Below, piece after piece: positions 1 through 6,378 of a DNA stretch of 7,284 nucleotides (positions within the stretch are counted from its first letter, which is position 1; each line of letters opens with the position of its first letter). The notes under the pieces are model-generated. The model worked only from the letters and a program-made list of their open reading frames with translations. It made no database searches and was not told where the DNA came from. The stretch comes from Rhodospirillales bacterium (GTDB lineage Bacteria > Pseudomonadota > Alphaproteobacteria > Rhodospirillales > Casp-alpha2). The position numbers and the translations under genes were made by a program. The stretch covers positions 1 through 7,284 of the forward strand of contig JANQIJ010000417.1 in the NCBI GenBank assembly GCA_028282185.1, written 5' to 3'.

Positions 1-700
1 AGGTCGCAACGAAAATGCTGGCCGGATTTTCATACACCTCCAACGGCGTCCCGATCTGTTCGGCCACCCCGGCATTCATGACAATCAGCCGGTCGGCCAG
101 GGTCATCGCCTCGACCTGATCGTGGGTGACATACAGGCTGGTCGTCCCCAGCGACCGTTGCAGGCGCTTGATCTCCAAGCGCATCTGGACCCGTAGTTTC
201 GCATCCAGGTTCGACAGAGGTTCGTCGAACAGAAAGACCGACGGATCCCGGACAATGGCGCGGCCCATGGCGACGCGCTGCCGCTGTCCGCCGGACAGTT
301 GGTTCGGCCGCCGGTCGAGCAGTTGATCGAGTTGCAGGATTTTCGAGGCGTCCGCCACACGTTTCTGGATCTCATCCTTCGGCGTACCGCGGTTGCGCAG
401 GCCATAGGCCATGTTGTCGAAGACACTCATATGCGGATAGAGGGCGTAGTTCTGGAACACCATGGCGATGTCGCGGTCCGCCGGCTCAAGCTCGTTTACA
501 CGGCGGCCGCCGATGCCGATCTCGCCCTCGCTGACTTTTTCCAGCCCGGCCACCATCCGCATCAAGGTCGACTTGCCGCATCCCGACGGACCGACGATCA
601 CGATGAATTCGCCGTCGGCGACGTCCATGGAAACGCCGTGAATCGCCTTGAACCCATTCGGGTAGGTTTTCTTCACATTGTCGAAGTTCAAACCGGCCAT
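1..700 (-). CDS. ugpC: UgpC, ATP-binding subunit of the glycerol-3-phosphate ABC importer (C-terminal part beyond the window)
   Basis: This is the ATPase that powers uptake of sn-glycerol-3-phosphate through UgpBAE on the cytoplasmic face of the inner membrane. The frame is open from an ATG at 700 to the window edge, giving 233 codons; family members are about 350-360 residues, so the C-terminal regulatory (TOBE/MalK-like) domain is missing here. Visible motifs are Walker A GPSGCGKST at residues 37-45, the Q-loop Gln83 in FQNYALYPHM, the signature LSGGQ at 135-139, Walker B VFLFDEP ending at 161, the D-loop LSNLDA at 162-167 and the switch His193 in VTHDQ. A GAGG ribosome site lies 8 nt before the ATG, and the gap after ugpE is 25 nt, so it belongs to the ugp operon. 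By motifs alone it could be any MalK/UgpC-type ATPase; the symbol rests on the adjoining ugpBAE genes. Confidence 0.93.
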   Translation of the reverse strand, partial: MAGLNFDNVKKTYPNGFKAIHGVSMDVADGEFIVIVGPSGCGKSTLMRMVAGLEKVSEGEIGIGGRRVNELEPADRDIAMVFQNYALYPHMSVFDNMAYGLRNRGTPKDEIQKRVADASKILQLDQLLDRRPNQLSGGQRQRVAMGRAIVRDPSVFLFDEPLSNLDAKLRVQMRLEIKRLQRSLGTTSLYVTHDQVEAMTLADRLIVMNAGVAEQIGTPLEVYENPASIFVAT

Positions 701-725
701 AAAACTTTCCTCAAAACATGCTTTG

Positions 726-1574
726 TCATTTTTCGGTCTCGATCAGACCTTTCACGAACAGCCTCTGCATCGCGATGACGATGAAGACCGGCGGGATCAT
801 AGCCAGCGTCGCCGTCGCCATCACCAGGTGCCACTGCGGTTCGGAGTCGGCCACATTCACCATTCTCTGAATGCCCATGACGATGGTGTAGAAACTCTCG
901 TCCGTGGTTACCAGAAGCGGCCAGAGGTACTGGTTCCAGCCGAAAATGAAGAGGATCACGAACAGGGCGGCGATATTGGTCCGCGACAGAGGCAGCAGAA
1001 TATCGCGGAAGAACTTTATCGGTCCCGCCCCATCGATACGCGCGGCCTCCAGCAACTCCTCGGGCACCGTCAGGAAAAACTGCCGGAACAGAAAGGTCGC
1101 GGTTGCACTGGCGATCAGCGGTACGGACAGGCCCCAATAGCTGTTCAGCATGCCGAGGTCCGCGACCACCTGAAAGGTCGGCAGGATGCGCACCTCCACC
1201 GGCAGCATCAGGGTGATGAAGATCAGCCAGAAGAACGTCATCCGGAACGGAAACTTGAAATAGACGATGGCGTAGGCGGAGACGATTGAAATCGCGATCT
1301 TCCCAACCGTGATCATCAGCGACATGATCAGCGAGTTCCACATCATCTCCCCGACCGGAACGCCGCCCGCCGCGCCCATTCCGGCGCTGAGAACCTCGCT
1401 GTAATTTTGCCACAGCATCGGTCCGGGCCAGATCGGCGCCTGACCGGCCAGAAGATTCTCCCCCGGATGGGTGGAGGCCACAAAGGTGATCCAGATCGGA
1501 AACGCCGTCACCAGCACGCCGGCGATCAGAACCAGATGCGAAAATGCCGTCAGCCACGGCCTGTTCTCAACCAT
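726..1574 (-). CDS. ugpE: UgpE, inner-membrane permease of the glycerol-3-phosphate ABC importer
   Basis: This 282-residue protein is one of the two transmembrane subunits forming the translocation channel for sn-glycerol-3-phosphate and glycerophosphodiesters. Its length is almost the same as E. coli UgpE (281), and recalled identities span the protein: N-terminal ENRPWLT, the central IFITLMLPVEVRI block, SATATFLFRQFF and GWNQYLWPLL. Hydrophobic stretches near residues 11-33, 80-104, 113-135, 145-165, 199-222 and 250-272 indicate six membrane helices. The EAA loop that docks on the ATPase is at 176-195 (EAARIDGAGPIKFF). The ATG lies 5 nt after the ugpA stop, and a GGAG 11 nt upstream overlaps the end of ugpA, which suggests translational coupling. 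ugpC follows after 25 nt. Confidence 0.96.
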   Translation of the reverse strand: MVENRPWLTAFSHLVLIAGVLVTAFPIWITFVASTHPGENLLAGQAPIWPGPMLWQNYSEVLSAGMGAAGGVPVGEMMWNSLIMSLMITVGKIAISIVSAYAIVYFKFPFRMTFFWLIFITLMLPVEVRILPTFQVVADLGMLNSYWGLSVPLIASATATFLFRQFFLTVPEELLEAARIDGAGPIKFFRDILLPLSRTNIAALFVILFIFGWNQYLWPLLVTTDESFYTIVMGIQRMVNVADSEPQWHLVMATATLAMIPPVFIVIAMQRLFVKGLIETEK

Positions 1575-1579
1575 GACCG

Positions 1580-2461
1580 TCAGTACTCCACTTTCTTCTC
1601 GATATACCGGAACTGTACGACGGTCAGCGCGATGACGATGGTCATCAGCACCACCGACTGCGCGGCGGACCCGCCGAGATCCAATCCGATGAACCCGTCG
1701 CTATAAACTTTGTAGACCAGAATGTTGGTCGCCTGTGCGGGGCCGCCTTCCGTCGTCGCATGGATAATCCCGAACGTATCGAAGAAGGCATAGACCACAT
1801 TCACCACAAGCAGGAAGAATGTCGTCGGCGACAGCAGCGGGAAGATAATCGTCCAGAACCGTTTCAGCGGGCTTGCCCCGTCGATGGCCGCCGCTTCGAT
1901 CAGGGAGCGCGGAATGGCCTGAAGACCGGCCAGGAAGAACAGGAAATTGTAACTGATCTGTTTCCAGGTCGCGGCGACGACAATCAGGATCATCGCATCC
2001 CCGCCGTTCAATTCGTGGTTCCAGTCGTATCCCAGCGCCCTCAACATATAGGCCAGAATGCCGATGGAGGGATTGAACATGAAAAAGAACAGAACGCCCG
2101 CCACCGCCGGCGCGACGGCGTAAGGCCAAATGATCAGCGTGCGGTACACGGTCGCCGACTTGATCACCCGATCCGCCATCACCGCGAGAAACAGTGCGAT
2201 GGACAAGGAGAAGAAGGTGGTGGCGATGGAAAAGACCATCGTCGTCGTGAAACTGGCCAGATAAAGCCTGTCGCCGAAAAGCTGTGCGAAGTTCTGGAAC
2301 CAGACGAACTGGCGGCTCAAGCCGAAGGCGTCTTCCAACAGAACCGATTGGTAAAGCGCCTGGCTTGCCGGCCAGATAAAGAAGATGAGGGTAATGACGA
2401 TCTGGGGCGCGACCAACAGATAGGGCAGCGACTTATGGGAAAAAGTGACCCGCTTTTCCAT
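1580..2461 (-). CDS. ugpA: UgpA, inner-membrane permease of the glycerol-3-phosphate ABC importer
   Basis: This 293-residue protein is the partner permease of UgpE; E. coli UgpA has 295 residues. Recalled family identities include the N-terminal LPYLLVAPQ, LPYAVAPAVA-like WPYAVAPAVAG at 112-122, GYDWNH at 144-149, WKQISYNFLFF at 166-176 and the C-terminal SAAQSVVLM and VVQFRY segments. Hydrophobic stretches near 13-33, 70-98, 106-130, 155-182, 208-232 and 262-284 are membrane helices. The EAA ATPase-docking loop is at 189-208 (EAAAIDGASPLKRF). The start gives the same N-terminal length as the family, but the sequence before it (TTAGCGGTTATTC) has no good Shine-Dalgarno, in contrast to ugpB. 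It follows ugpB after 105 nt that contain a strong stem-loop, so its expression is probably lower than that of the binding protein. Confidence 0.96.
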   Translation of the reverse strand: MEKRVTFSHKSLPYLLVAPQIVITLIFFIWPASQALYQSVLLEDAFGLSRQFVWFQNFAQLFGDRLYLASFTTTMVFSIATTFFSLSIALFLAVMADRVIKSATVYRTLIIWPYAVAPAVAGVLFFFMFNPSIGILAYMLRALGYDWNHELNGGDAMILIVVAATWKQISYNFLFFLAGLQAIPRSLIEAAAIDGASPLKRFWTIIFPLLSPTTFFLLVVNVVYAFFDTFGIIHATTEGGPAQATNILVYKVYSDGFIGLDLGGSAAQSVVLMTIVIALTVVQFRYIEKKVEY

Positions 2462-2499
2462 GAATAACCGCTAATAAGTATGATGAGTAAAGAGGAGAG

Positions 2500-2522
2500 G
2501 GCCGGGCTGTTGAAGCCCGGCC
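2500..2522 (-). terminator. GC-rich stem-loop between ugpB and ugpA (attenuator or mRNA-stabilising hairpin)
   Basis: A perfect 9-bp inverted repeat, GGCCGGGCT and AGCCCGGCC, with a 5-nt loop, lies in the 105-nt gap between ugpB and ugpA. In the transcript it starts 44 nt after the ugpB stop. Flanking GGGAA and CTCTCC can extend the stem imperfectly on the mRNA strand. It is followed by CTCTCCTCTTT rather than a clean run of T, so it is at best a leaky intrinsic terminator. Hairpins in this position in importer operons are known either to protect the upstream binding-protein mRNA or to reduce read-through into the permease genes. Which applies here is not decided by sequence. The rest of the gap shows nothing recognisable. 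Confidence 0.6.
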
Positions 2523-2566
2523 TTCCCTGTCGAACCAAGATTCGCAGCGTTCGCCAACCAGAACGG

Positions 2567-3874
2567 TTAGTTGGACGCTTCGAACTTCCGCAACAATTCG
2601 TTCCCGCGGGAAACGGCCGCATCCAACCCTTCTTGGGCGGATTTGTCACCGCTCCAGATCGCTTCCATCTCTTCATTGATGATGTCGCGGATCTGCACGA
2701 AGTTGCCGAACCGCAGACCTTTGGAATTCTCCGTCGGCGGTTTGTTGGTCATCTGATTGATGGAGACGTCGGTACCCGGATTCGCTTTGTAGAAGCCTTG
2801 CTCCCGGGTCAGATCCGCCGCCGCATTGGTGATCGGCAGATAGCCGGTGAACTGGTGCCAGTCGGCTTGGACCTCTGCAGAGCTCAGGTAGGAGAAGAAC
2901 TTGGCGACGCCTTTGTACTCTTCCGACTCATGGCCTTGCAGAACCCACAGGGTCGCGCCGCCGATGATGGTGTTCTGCGGGGAGGAAGCCAGTTCCGGCC
3001 AGTACGGCAGGGTGCTGACGCCGAACTCGAAGTCTTTCGCGTTCGCTTTCACGCCCGCGTAAGCCGCCGAGGAGTTCATGTACATTACGCATTCCTGGCC
3101 ATAGAACTTCGGCGCGCTGTCGGAACGGCGTCCGCCATAGTCGAAGATCTTGGACTTCTGCCAATCGGCCAGGGCGCCGATATGCGCGACATGACCGGCG
3201 CTGTTGAAGGTGAATTCCGTGTCGGTGCCGGCAAAGCCATTGGCTTTGGTGCCGATGGGCAGGTTGTGCCAGGCCGAGAAGTTTTCGATCTGCACCCAGG
3301 ATTGCCAACCGGTGGTGAAACCGCAGCTATAGCCGGCGGCTTGCGCCTTCTTGGCGACTTCGGCCACTTCCGGCCAGGTCTTTGGCGCTTCGGTGACGCC
3401 GGCTTTCTTCAGCGCATCGCGGTTGTAGTACAGAACCGGGGTGGAGCTGTTGAACGGCATCGACAGCATGTTGCCGTCGGTGTCGGTGTAATAGCCGGTG
3501 ACGGACGCCAGATAGTCGCTCGGGTTGAACGGCTCGCCGGAGTCTTTCATGAGCTGATAGACCGGATAGATGGCGCCCTTGGCGGCCATCATGGTGGCGG
3601 TGCCGACTTCGAAGACCTGAACGATGTGCGGATGCTGTTTCGCCCGGAACGCGGCGATGGCCGAGGTCATCGTCTCGGTATATGTGCCTTTGTAGACCGG
3701 CACGACCTTGTAGTCGGACTGGCTGGCGTTGAAGCCTTCGGCAAGTTCAACGACCTTTTCGCCAAGCTTGCCCCCCATGGCATGCCACCACTGAACCTCG
3801 GTAGCGGCCCACGCGCTGGTTGAAAACGCAAAAGCGGCGACGCCTACGGCGCCGGCCAGTGCTGCCCTTTTCAT
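2567..3874 (-). CDS. ugpB: UgpB, periplasmic sn-glycerol-3-phosphate-binding protein
   Basis: This 435-residue protein captures sn-glycerol-3-phosphate and glycerophosphodiesters in the periplasm and delivers them to UgpAE; E. coli UgpB has 438 residues. It begins with a signal peptide: MKR, a hydrophobic core, then AWA before a likely cleavage after residue 23. Family blocks recalled from E. coli are present: VPVYKGTY near 58-65, EVGTATMMA at 89-97, PFNSSTPVLYYN at 140-151, GWQSWVQIENFSAW at 189-202, IIGGATLWV at 303-311, GYLPIT at 344-349, DLTREQGFY at 354-362 and KGLRFGN at 385-391. Tyr61, Glu89, Ser144, Gly306, Tyr345 and Arg388 fall in the segments that form the ligand pocket in E. coli, so phosphate-ester binding is expected. 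The start has a strong AAGGGAG site 6 nt upstream (3881-3887). It is the first gene of the ugp operon, with a Pho box upstream. Confidence 0.97.
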   Translation of the reverse strand: MKRAALAGAVGVAAFAFSTSAWAATEVQWWHAMGGKLGEKVVELAEGFNASQSDYKVVPVYKGTYTETMTSAIAAFRAKQHPHIVQVFEVGTATMMAAKGAIYPVYQLMKDSGEPFNPSDYLASVTGYYTDTDGNMLSMPFNSSTPVLYYNRDALKKAGVTEAPKTWPEVAEVAKKAQAAGYSCGFTTGWQSWVQIENFSAWHNLPIGTKANGFAGTDTEFTFNSAGHVAHIGALADWQKSKIFDYGGRRSDSAPKFYGQECVMYMNSSAAYAGVKANAKDFEFGVSTLPYWPELASSPQNTIIGGATLWVLQGHESEEYKGVAKFFSYLSSAEVQADWHQFTGYLPITNAAADLTREQGFYKANPGTDVSINQMTNKPPTENSKGLRFGNFVQIRDIINEEMEAIWSGDKSAQEGLDAAVSRGNELLRKFEASN

Positions 3875-3941
3875 GACATTCTCCCTTAGACTGGGTTTTT
3901 GAATGGAAGTCGTTCTGCTACGCGGCTAATCCATCAAGTAA

Positions 3942-3959
3942 ATTACATTTTTGTTACAG
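3942..3959 (-). promoter_or_regulatory. Putative PhoB-binding site (Pho box) of the ugp operon
   Basis: On the minus strand the site reads CTGTAAC-AAAA-ATGTAAT: two 7-mers 11 bp apart, close to the known Pho box CTGTCAT-N4-CTGTCAT with an A-rich spacer (11 of 14 half-site positions match). A third, weaker 7-mer GTGAAAT lies a further 11 bp upstream. Exactly 10 nt downstream is GATTAG (3926-3931), a poor -10 hexamer at the position expected for PhoB-activated promoters, which lack a proper -35. The site ends 67 nt before the ugpB ATG. The ugp genes of E. coli and of rhizobia are known Pho-regulon members, which supports the call; the match itself is my reading. The rest of the 162-nt gap (3875-4036) is AT-rich, with no ORF and no convincing tdh terminator. 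Confidence 0.65.
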
Positions 3960-4036
3960 AAATATTTCACACAAAAAGAAAGCATCCGGGACAGCGTAAG
4001 ACTTTAAAATCACTGAATAATCAACCGAGACCACGG

Positions 4037-5092
4037 TTATCGCCAATCCAGGACGACCTTGCCGCTTGTCCCGGCCAGCATTGCGGCGAAACCCTCCTCA
4101 AACCGGTCAACCGGGAAGCGGTGGGTGATGATCCGGCTGATGTCCAATCCGTTTTCCAGCATGGCGATCATCTTGTACCAGGTCTCGAACATTTCGCGGC
4201 CATAGACACCCTTGATGGTGATCGCCTTGAAAACGATCCGCGACCAGTCAACCAGCGCCTTCTCGGCCCCCACGCCCAGCATCGCGATCCGTCCGCCCAT
4301 GACCAGCGCCTCGACCATCTGATCGAGCGCGGGCTGCGCGCCGCTCATTTCCAGCCCGACATCGAACCCTTCCCGCATGCCGAGCTTCTGTGTGACCTCT
4401 CCCAATTCCGTCTCGGCCACATTGACGGGCAGGATGTCCGCGACCCGGCCCGCCAGGTCGAGGCGCGCGGGGTTGATGTCGGTGATCACCACATGGCGCG
4501 CGCCCACATGCCTTGCGACGGCGGCCGCCATGATGCCGATCGGCCCCGCACCGGCGACCAACACATCCTCTCCCACCAGATCGAACGACAGGGCCGTATG
4601 GACGGCATTTCCCAAAGGATCGAGAATCGCGCCGATATCGTCGCTGATCGCTTCCGGCAGCGGGATCGCATTAAACGCCGGAAGTTTCAGATATTCCGCG
4701 AAAGCGCCGGGCTCGTTGACACCGATCCCCCGCGTTTCAGGATCCAGATGGAACCGGCCCGCCCGGCTCTGACGGCTGGACTTTCCGATCAGGTGTCCTT
4801 CGCCGGAAACCCGCTGCCCGATCCGAAGGTCGGTTACATCCTTGCCCAGCTCGACGATTTCACCCGCAAACTCGTGCCCTGTGATCAACGGCACCGGGAC
4901 CGTCTTCCGGGCCCAGGCGTCCCAGTTCCATATGTGAATATCGGTGCCGCAGATTCCGGTCTTGCGGATTTTGATCAGCACATCGTCGGGGCCGATCTCC
5001 GGGATCGGCTGTCGGTCCATCCACAACCCGGCCTCCGGCTTGGCCTTGACCAGCGCCTTCATGCCGTTCTGCACGTCCGTCCCATCCGTCAT
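4037..5092 (-). CDS. tdh: L-threonine 3-dehydrogenase lacking the structural-zinc cysteines
   Basis: This cytoplasmic zinc-dependent medium-chain dehydrogenase (351 residues) oxidises L-threonine with NAD+ to 2-amino-3-ketobutyrate, the substrate of Kbl. Catalytic zinc ligands Cys48 (KTGICGTDIH) and His73-Glu74 (GHEF) are present. The Rossmann loop GAGPIGIMAA is at 181-190, and Asp205 ends the next strand, as expected for NAD+. Family blocks GNAVHTALSFDLVGEDVLV, GFDVGLEMSG and GREMFETWYKM are intact. The oddity is residues 103-117: the four cysteines of the structural-zinc lobe (93, 96, 99, 107 in E. coli) are Gly103, Ser106, Ser109 and Asp117, with no frameshift. The start at 5092 overlaps the kbl stop by 4 nt (ATGA) and has GGGAG 7 nt upstream. 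Met11 matches the E. coli start but has a weaker site. It is co-transcribed with kbl. Confidence 0.93.
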   Translation of the reverse strand: MTDGTDVQNGMKALVKAKPEAGLWMDRQPIPEIGPDDVLIKIRKTGICGTDIHIWNWDAWARKTVPVPLITGHEFAGEIVELGKDVTDLRIGQRVSGEGHLIGKSSRQSRAGRFHLDPETRGIGVNEPGAFAEYLKLPAFNAIPLPEAISDDIGAILDPLGNAVHTALSFDLVGEDVLVAGAGPIGIMAAAVARHVGARHVVITDINPARLDLAGRVADILPVNVAETELGEVTQKLGMREGFDVGLEMSGAQPALDQMVEALVMGGRIAMLGVGAEKALVDWSRIVFKAITIKGVYGREMFETWYKMIAMLENGLDISRIITHRFPVDRFEEGFAAMLAGTSGKVVLDWR

Positions 5093-6297
5093 CGAATTGC
5101 TCCCACCGCCTTGCCGGCGCGTTCGAATGCGCCGAGCGCCCGGTCCAGGTCGTCCCTGCTCAACGCCGCGTTCATCTGCGTCCGTATTCTGGCCTGCCCC
5201 TTGGGCACCACGGGAAAGAAAAAGCCCGCGACATACACGCCCTCTTCATAGAGTTTCGCGGCGAGATCCTGGGCCAGGCGGGCGTCGCCCAGCATCACCG
5301 GCACAATCGGATGTTCGCCCGGAAGCAGATCGAAACCCAGCCGCTCCAGACCGGCGCGCCAATAGCCCGCGTTGTCGAACAGCCGGGCGCGCAGATCGTC
5401 GCTGTTCTCGATCAGATCGATGGCCTCCAGGCCGGCCGCGACGATGGCCGGCGGCAGGGAATTGGAAAAAAGATAGGGCCGCGCCCGCTGCCGCAGCAGA
5501 TCGACGACCGGCTGCGGTCCGGCGATATAACCGCCGATCCCGCCCCCCAACGCCTTTCCCAACGTCCCGGTCAGAATGTGAACGCCGTCGCCGACGCCGA
5601 AATGCGCGGGCGTCCCCTCCCCCTTCGGTCCCATGAAGCCGGTTGCGTGGCAGTCGTCCACCATCACCATCGCATCATAGGATTTCGCCAGCGCGGCGAT
5701 TTCCGGCAGCTTCGCCAGATATCCGTCCATGGAAAACACGCCGTCGGTCGCGATCATGATGAAGCGCGCACCGTCGGCCCGGGCTTCCCGCAACCGCGCT
5801 TCCAGTTCCGCCATATCGGAATTGGCGTACCGATAGCGCTTCGCCTTGCAGAGCCGGATGCCATCGATAATCGACGCATGGTTCAGCGCATCCGACACGA
5901 TGGCGTCCTCCGGGCCCAGTAACGGTTCGAACACCCCGCCGTTGGCGTCGAAGCAGGCGGCGAAAAGAATCGCGTCATCCTTGCCGAGGAAGGAGGCCAA
6001 GCGCGCTTCCAACTGCCGGTGCAGATCCTGCGTCCCGCAGATGAACCGCACGCTGGCCATGCCGAAGCCGTGCGTATCCATCGCCTCCTTGGCCGCGGCG
6101 ATCAGCCGGGGATGATTGGCGAGGCCGAGGTAGTTGTTGGCGCACAGGTTGATAACCCCGTCGCGCTCGGCCCCCTTGAAGTCGACATCGATCCTTCCGC
6201 CCTGCGGCGACAGGATCTCGCGCTCCCGCTTATACAGCCCATCCGCGTCGATGCCGCGAAGGGTTCCCTGAACATGTTCCAAAAAATCGGTCGGCAT
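5089..6297 (-). CDS. kbl: Glycine C-acetyltransferase (2-amino-3-ketobutyrate CoA ligase)
   Basis: This PLP enzyme of the alpha-oxoamine synthase family cleaves 2-amino-3-ketobutyrate with CoA to glycine and acetyl-CoA, the second step of threonine breakdown. From Met at 6297 it has 402 residues; E. coli Kbl has 398. Family blocks seen are NLCANNYLGLANHP (50-63), HGFGMASVRFICGTQ (76-90), SDALNHASIIDG (135-146), TDGVFSMDG (184-192), VDDCHATGF (213-221, Asp214 near the PLP ring nitrogen), TGTLGKALGG (243-252, Schiff-base Lys248) and KGQARIRTQM (366-375, substrate-carboxylate Arg372). An ATG two codons upstream (6303) is possible, but its AGGAG is only 1 nt away, against 7 nt for 6297, so 6297 is preferred. 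The stop overlaps the tdh start in ATGA. The gene is first in the kbl-tdh unit, behind a palindrome-containing promoter region. Confidence 0.96.
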   Translation of the reverse strand: MPTDFLEHVQGTLRGIDADGLYKREREILSPQGGRIDVDFKGAERDGVINLCANNYLGLANHPRLIAAAKEAMDTHGFGMASVRFICGTQDLHRQLEARLASFLGKDDAILFAACFDANGGVFEPLLGPEDAIVSDALNHASIIDGIRLCKAKRYRYANSDMAELEARLREARADGARFIMIATDGVFSMDGYLAKLPEIAALAKSYDAMVMVDDCHATGFMGPKGEGTPAHFGVGDGVHILTGTLGKALGGGIGGYIAGPQPVVDLLRQRARPYLFSNSLPPAIVAAGLEAIDLIENSDDLRARLFDNAGYWRAGLERLGFDLLPGEHPIVPVMLGDARLAQDLAAKLYEEGVYVAGFFFPVVPKGQARIRTQMNAALSRDDLDRALGAFERAGKAVGAIR

Positions 6298-6304
6298 CTG
6301 CATT

Positions 6305-6309
6305 CTCCT
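6305..6309 (-). promoter_or_regulatory. Ribosome-binding site that decides the kbl start
   Basis: AGGAG on the minus strand lies 1 nt before the ATG at 6303 but 7 nt before the ATG at 6297. Normal spacing favours the second ATG, shortening Kbl by two residues. Confidence 0.6.
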
Positions 6310-6318
6310 GTTTCACGG

Positions 6319-6347
6319 AAAATGCGCCGCTATAGCGGAATAGTCAA
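6319..6347 (-). promoter_or_regulatory. Putative sigma-70 promoter of kbl-tdh
   Basis: The minus strand shows TTGACT (6342-6347, five of six matches to TTGACA), a 17-nt spacer and CATTTT (6319-6324, three of six matches to TATAAT). Transcription would start near 6312, leaving a leader of about 15 nt that just includes the AGGAG. The weak -10 suggests a need for activation, or this may not be the promoter at all. Its spacer contains the 12-bp palindrome annotated separately. Confidence 0.45.
6327..6338. promoter_or_regulatory. Perfect 12-bp palindrome, candidate operator of kbl-tdh
   Basis: CCGCTATAGCGG is a perfect 12-bp dyad in the spacer of the putative kbl promoter, 30 nt upstream of the preferred start. 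One half with its flank, TATAGCGGA (plus strand, 6331-6339), recurs 17 bp away as TATGGCGGA (6348-6356; 8 of 9 identical). A dimeric helix-turn-helix protein bound here would block RNA polymerase. The neighbouring XRE-cupin protein is the natural candidate, by inference only. Confidence 0.5.
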
Positions 6348-6351
6348 TATG

Positions 6352-6367
6352 GCGGATTTTAGTCCGC
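6352..6367. repeat. Short inverted repeat upstream of the kbl promoter
   Basis: GCGGA and TCCGC arms of 5 bp are separated by 6 nt, just after the regulator stop codon and just before the putative -35. The arms share the TCCGC half-site with the 12-bp palindrome, so this may be a second operator site. It lacks a T-tract, so it is not a convincing terminator. Confidence 0.35.
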
Positions 6368-6378
6368 GATACCGGAAA

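Noticed and set aside
688..1557. Second minus-strand frame of 289 codons overlapping ugpE
   Set aside because: It is a +1-type shadow of ugpE, Arg/Gly/Asp-rich, without membrane segments. The ugpE frame itself is intact and matches the family from end to end.
2480..3823. Long plus-strand open frame of 447 codons opposite ugpB
   Set aside because: It is antisense to a complete, clearly recognisable ugpB. The translation is a low-complexity Arg/Gly/Val-rich mix with no family resemblance, typical of shadow frames in GC-rich DNA.
3969..3995. T-rich stretch (CTTTCTTTTTG on the minus strand) as a tdh terminator
   Set aside because: The sequence before it does not form a stable hairpin, so the T-tract alone is insufficient.
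4023..4038. Stem AACCG/CGGTT at the tdh stop as an intrinsic terminator
   Set aside because: The stem is only 5 bp with a 6-nt loop, overlaps the stop codon and is followed by GATTATTC rather than a T-tract.
4037..5092. Possibility that tdh is a pseudogene because of the missing cysteines
   Set aside because: The frame is full length, the catalytic residues and NAD-binding loop are intact, and the flanks of the altered lobe are well preserved, so a functional variant is more likely.
3899..5251. Long plus-strand open frame of 450 codons opposite tdh
   Set aside because: It is antisense to tdh and the end of kbl. The His/Asp/Arg/Pro-rich translation has no recognisable domain, and its start lies in the AT-rich ugp promoter region.
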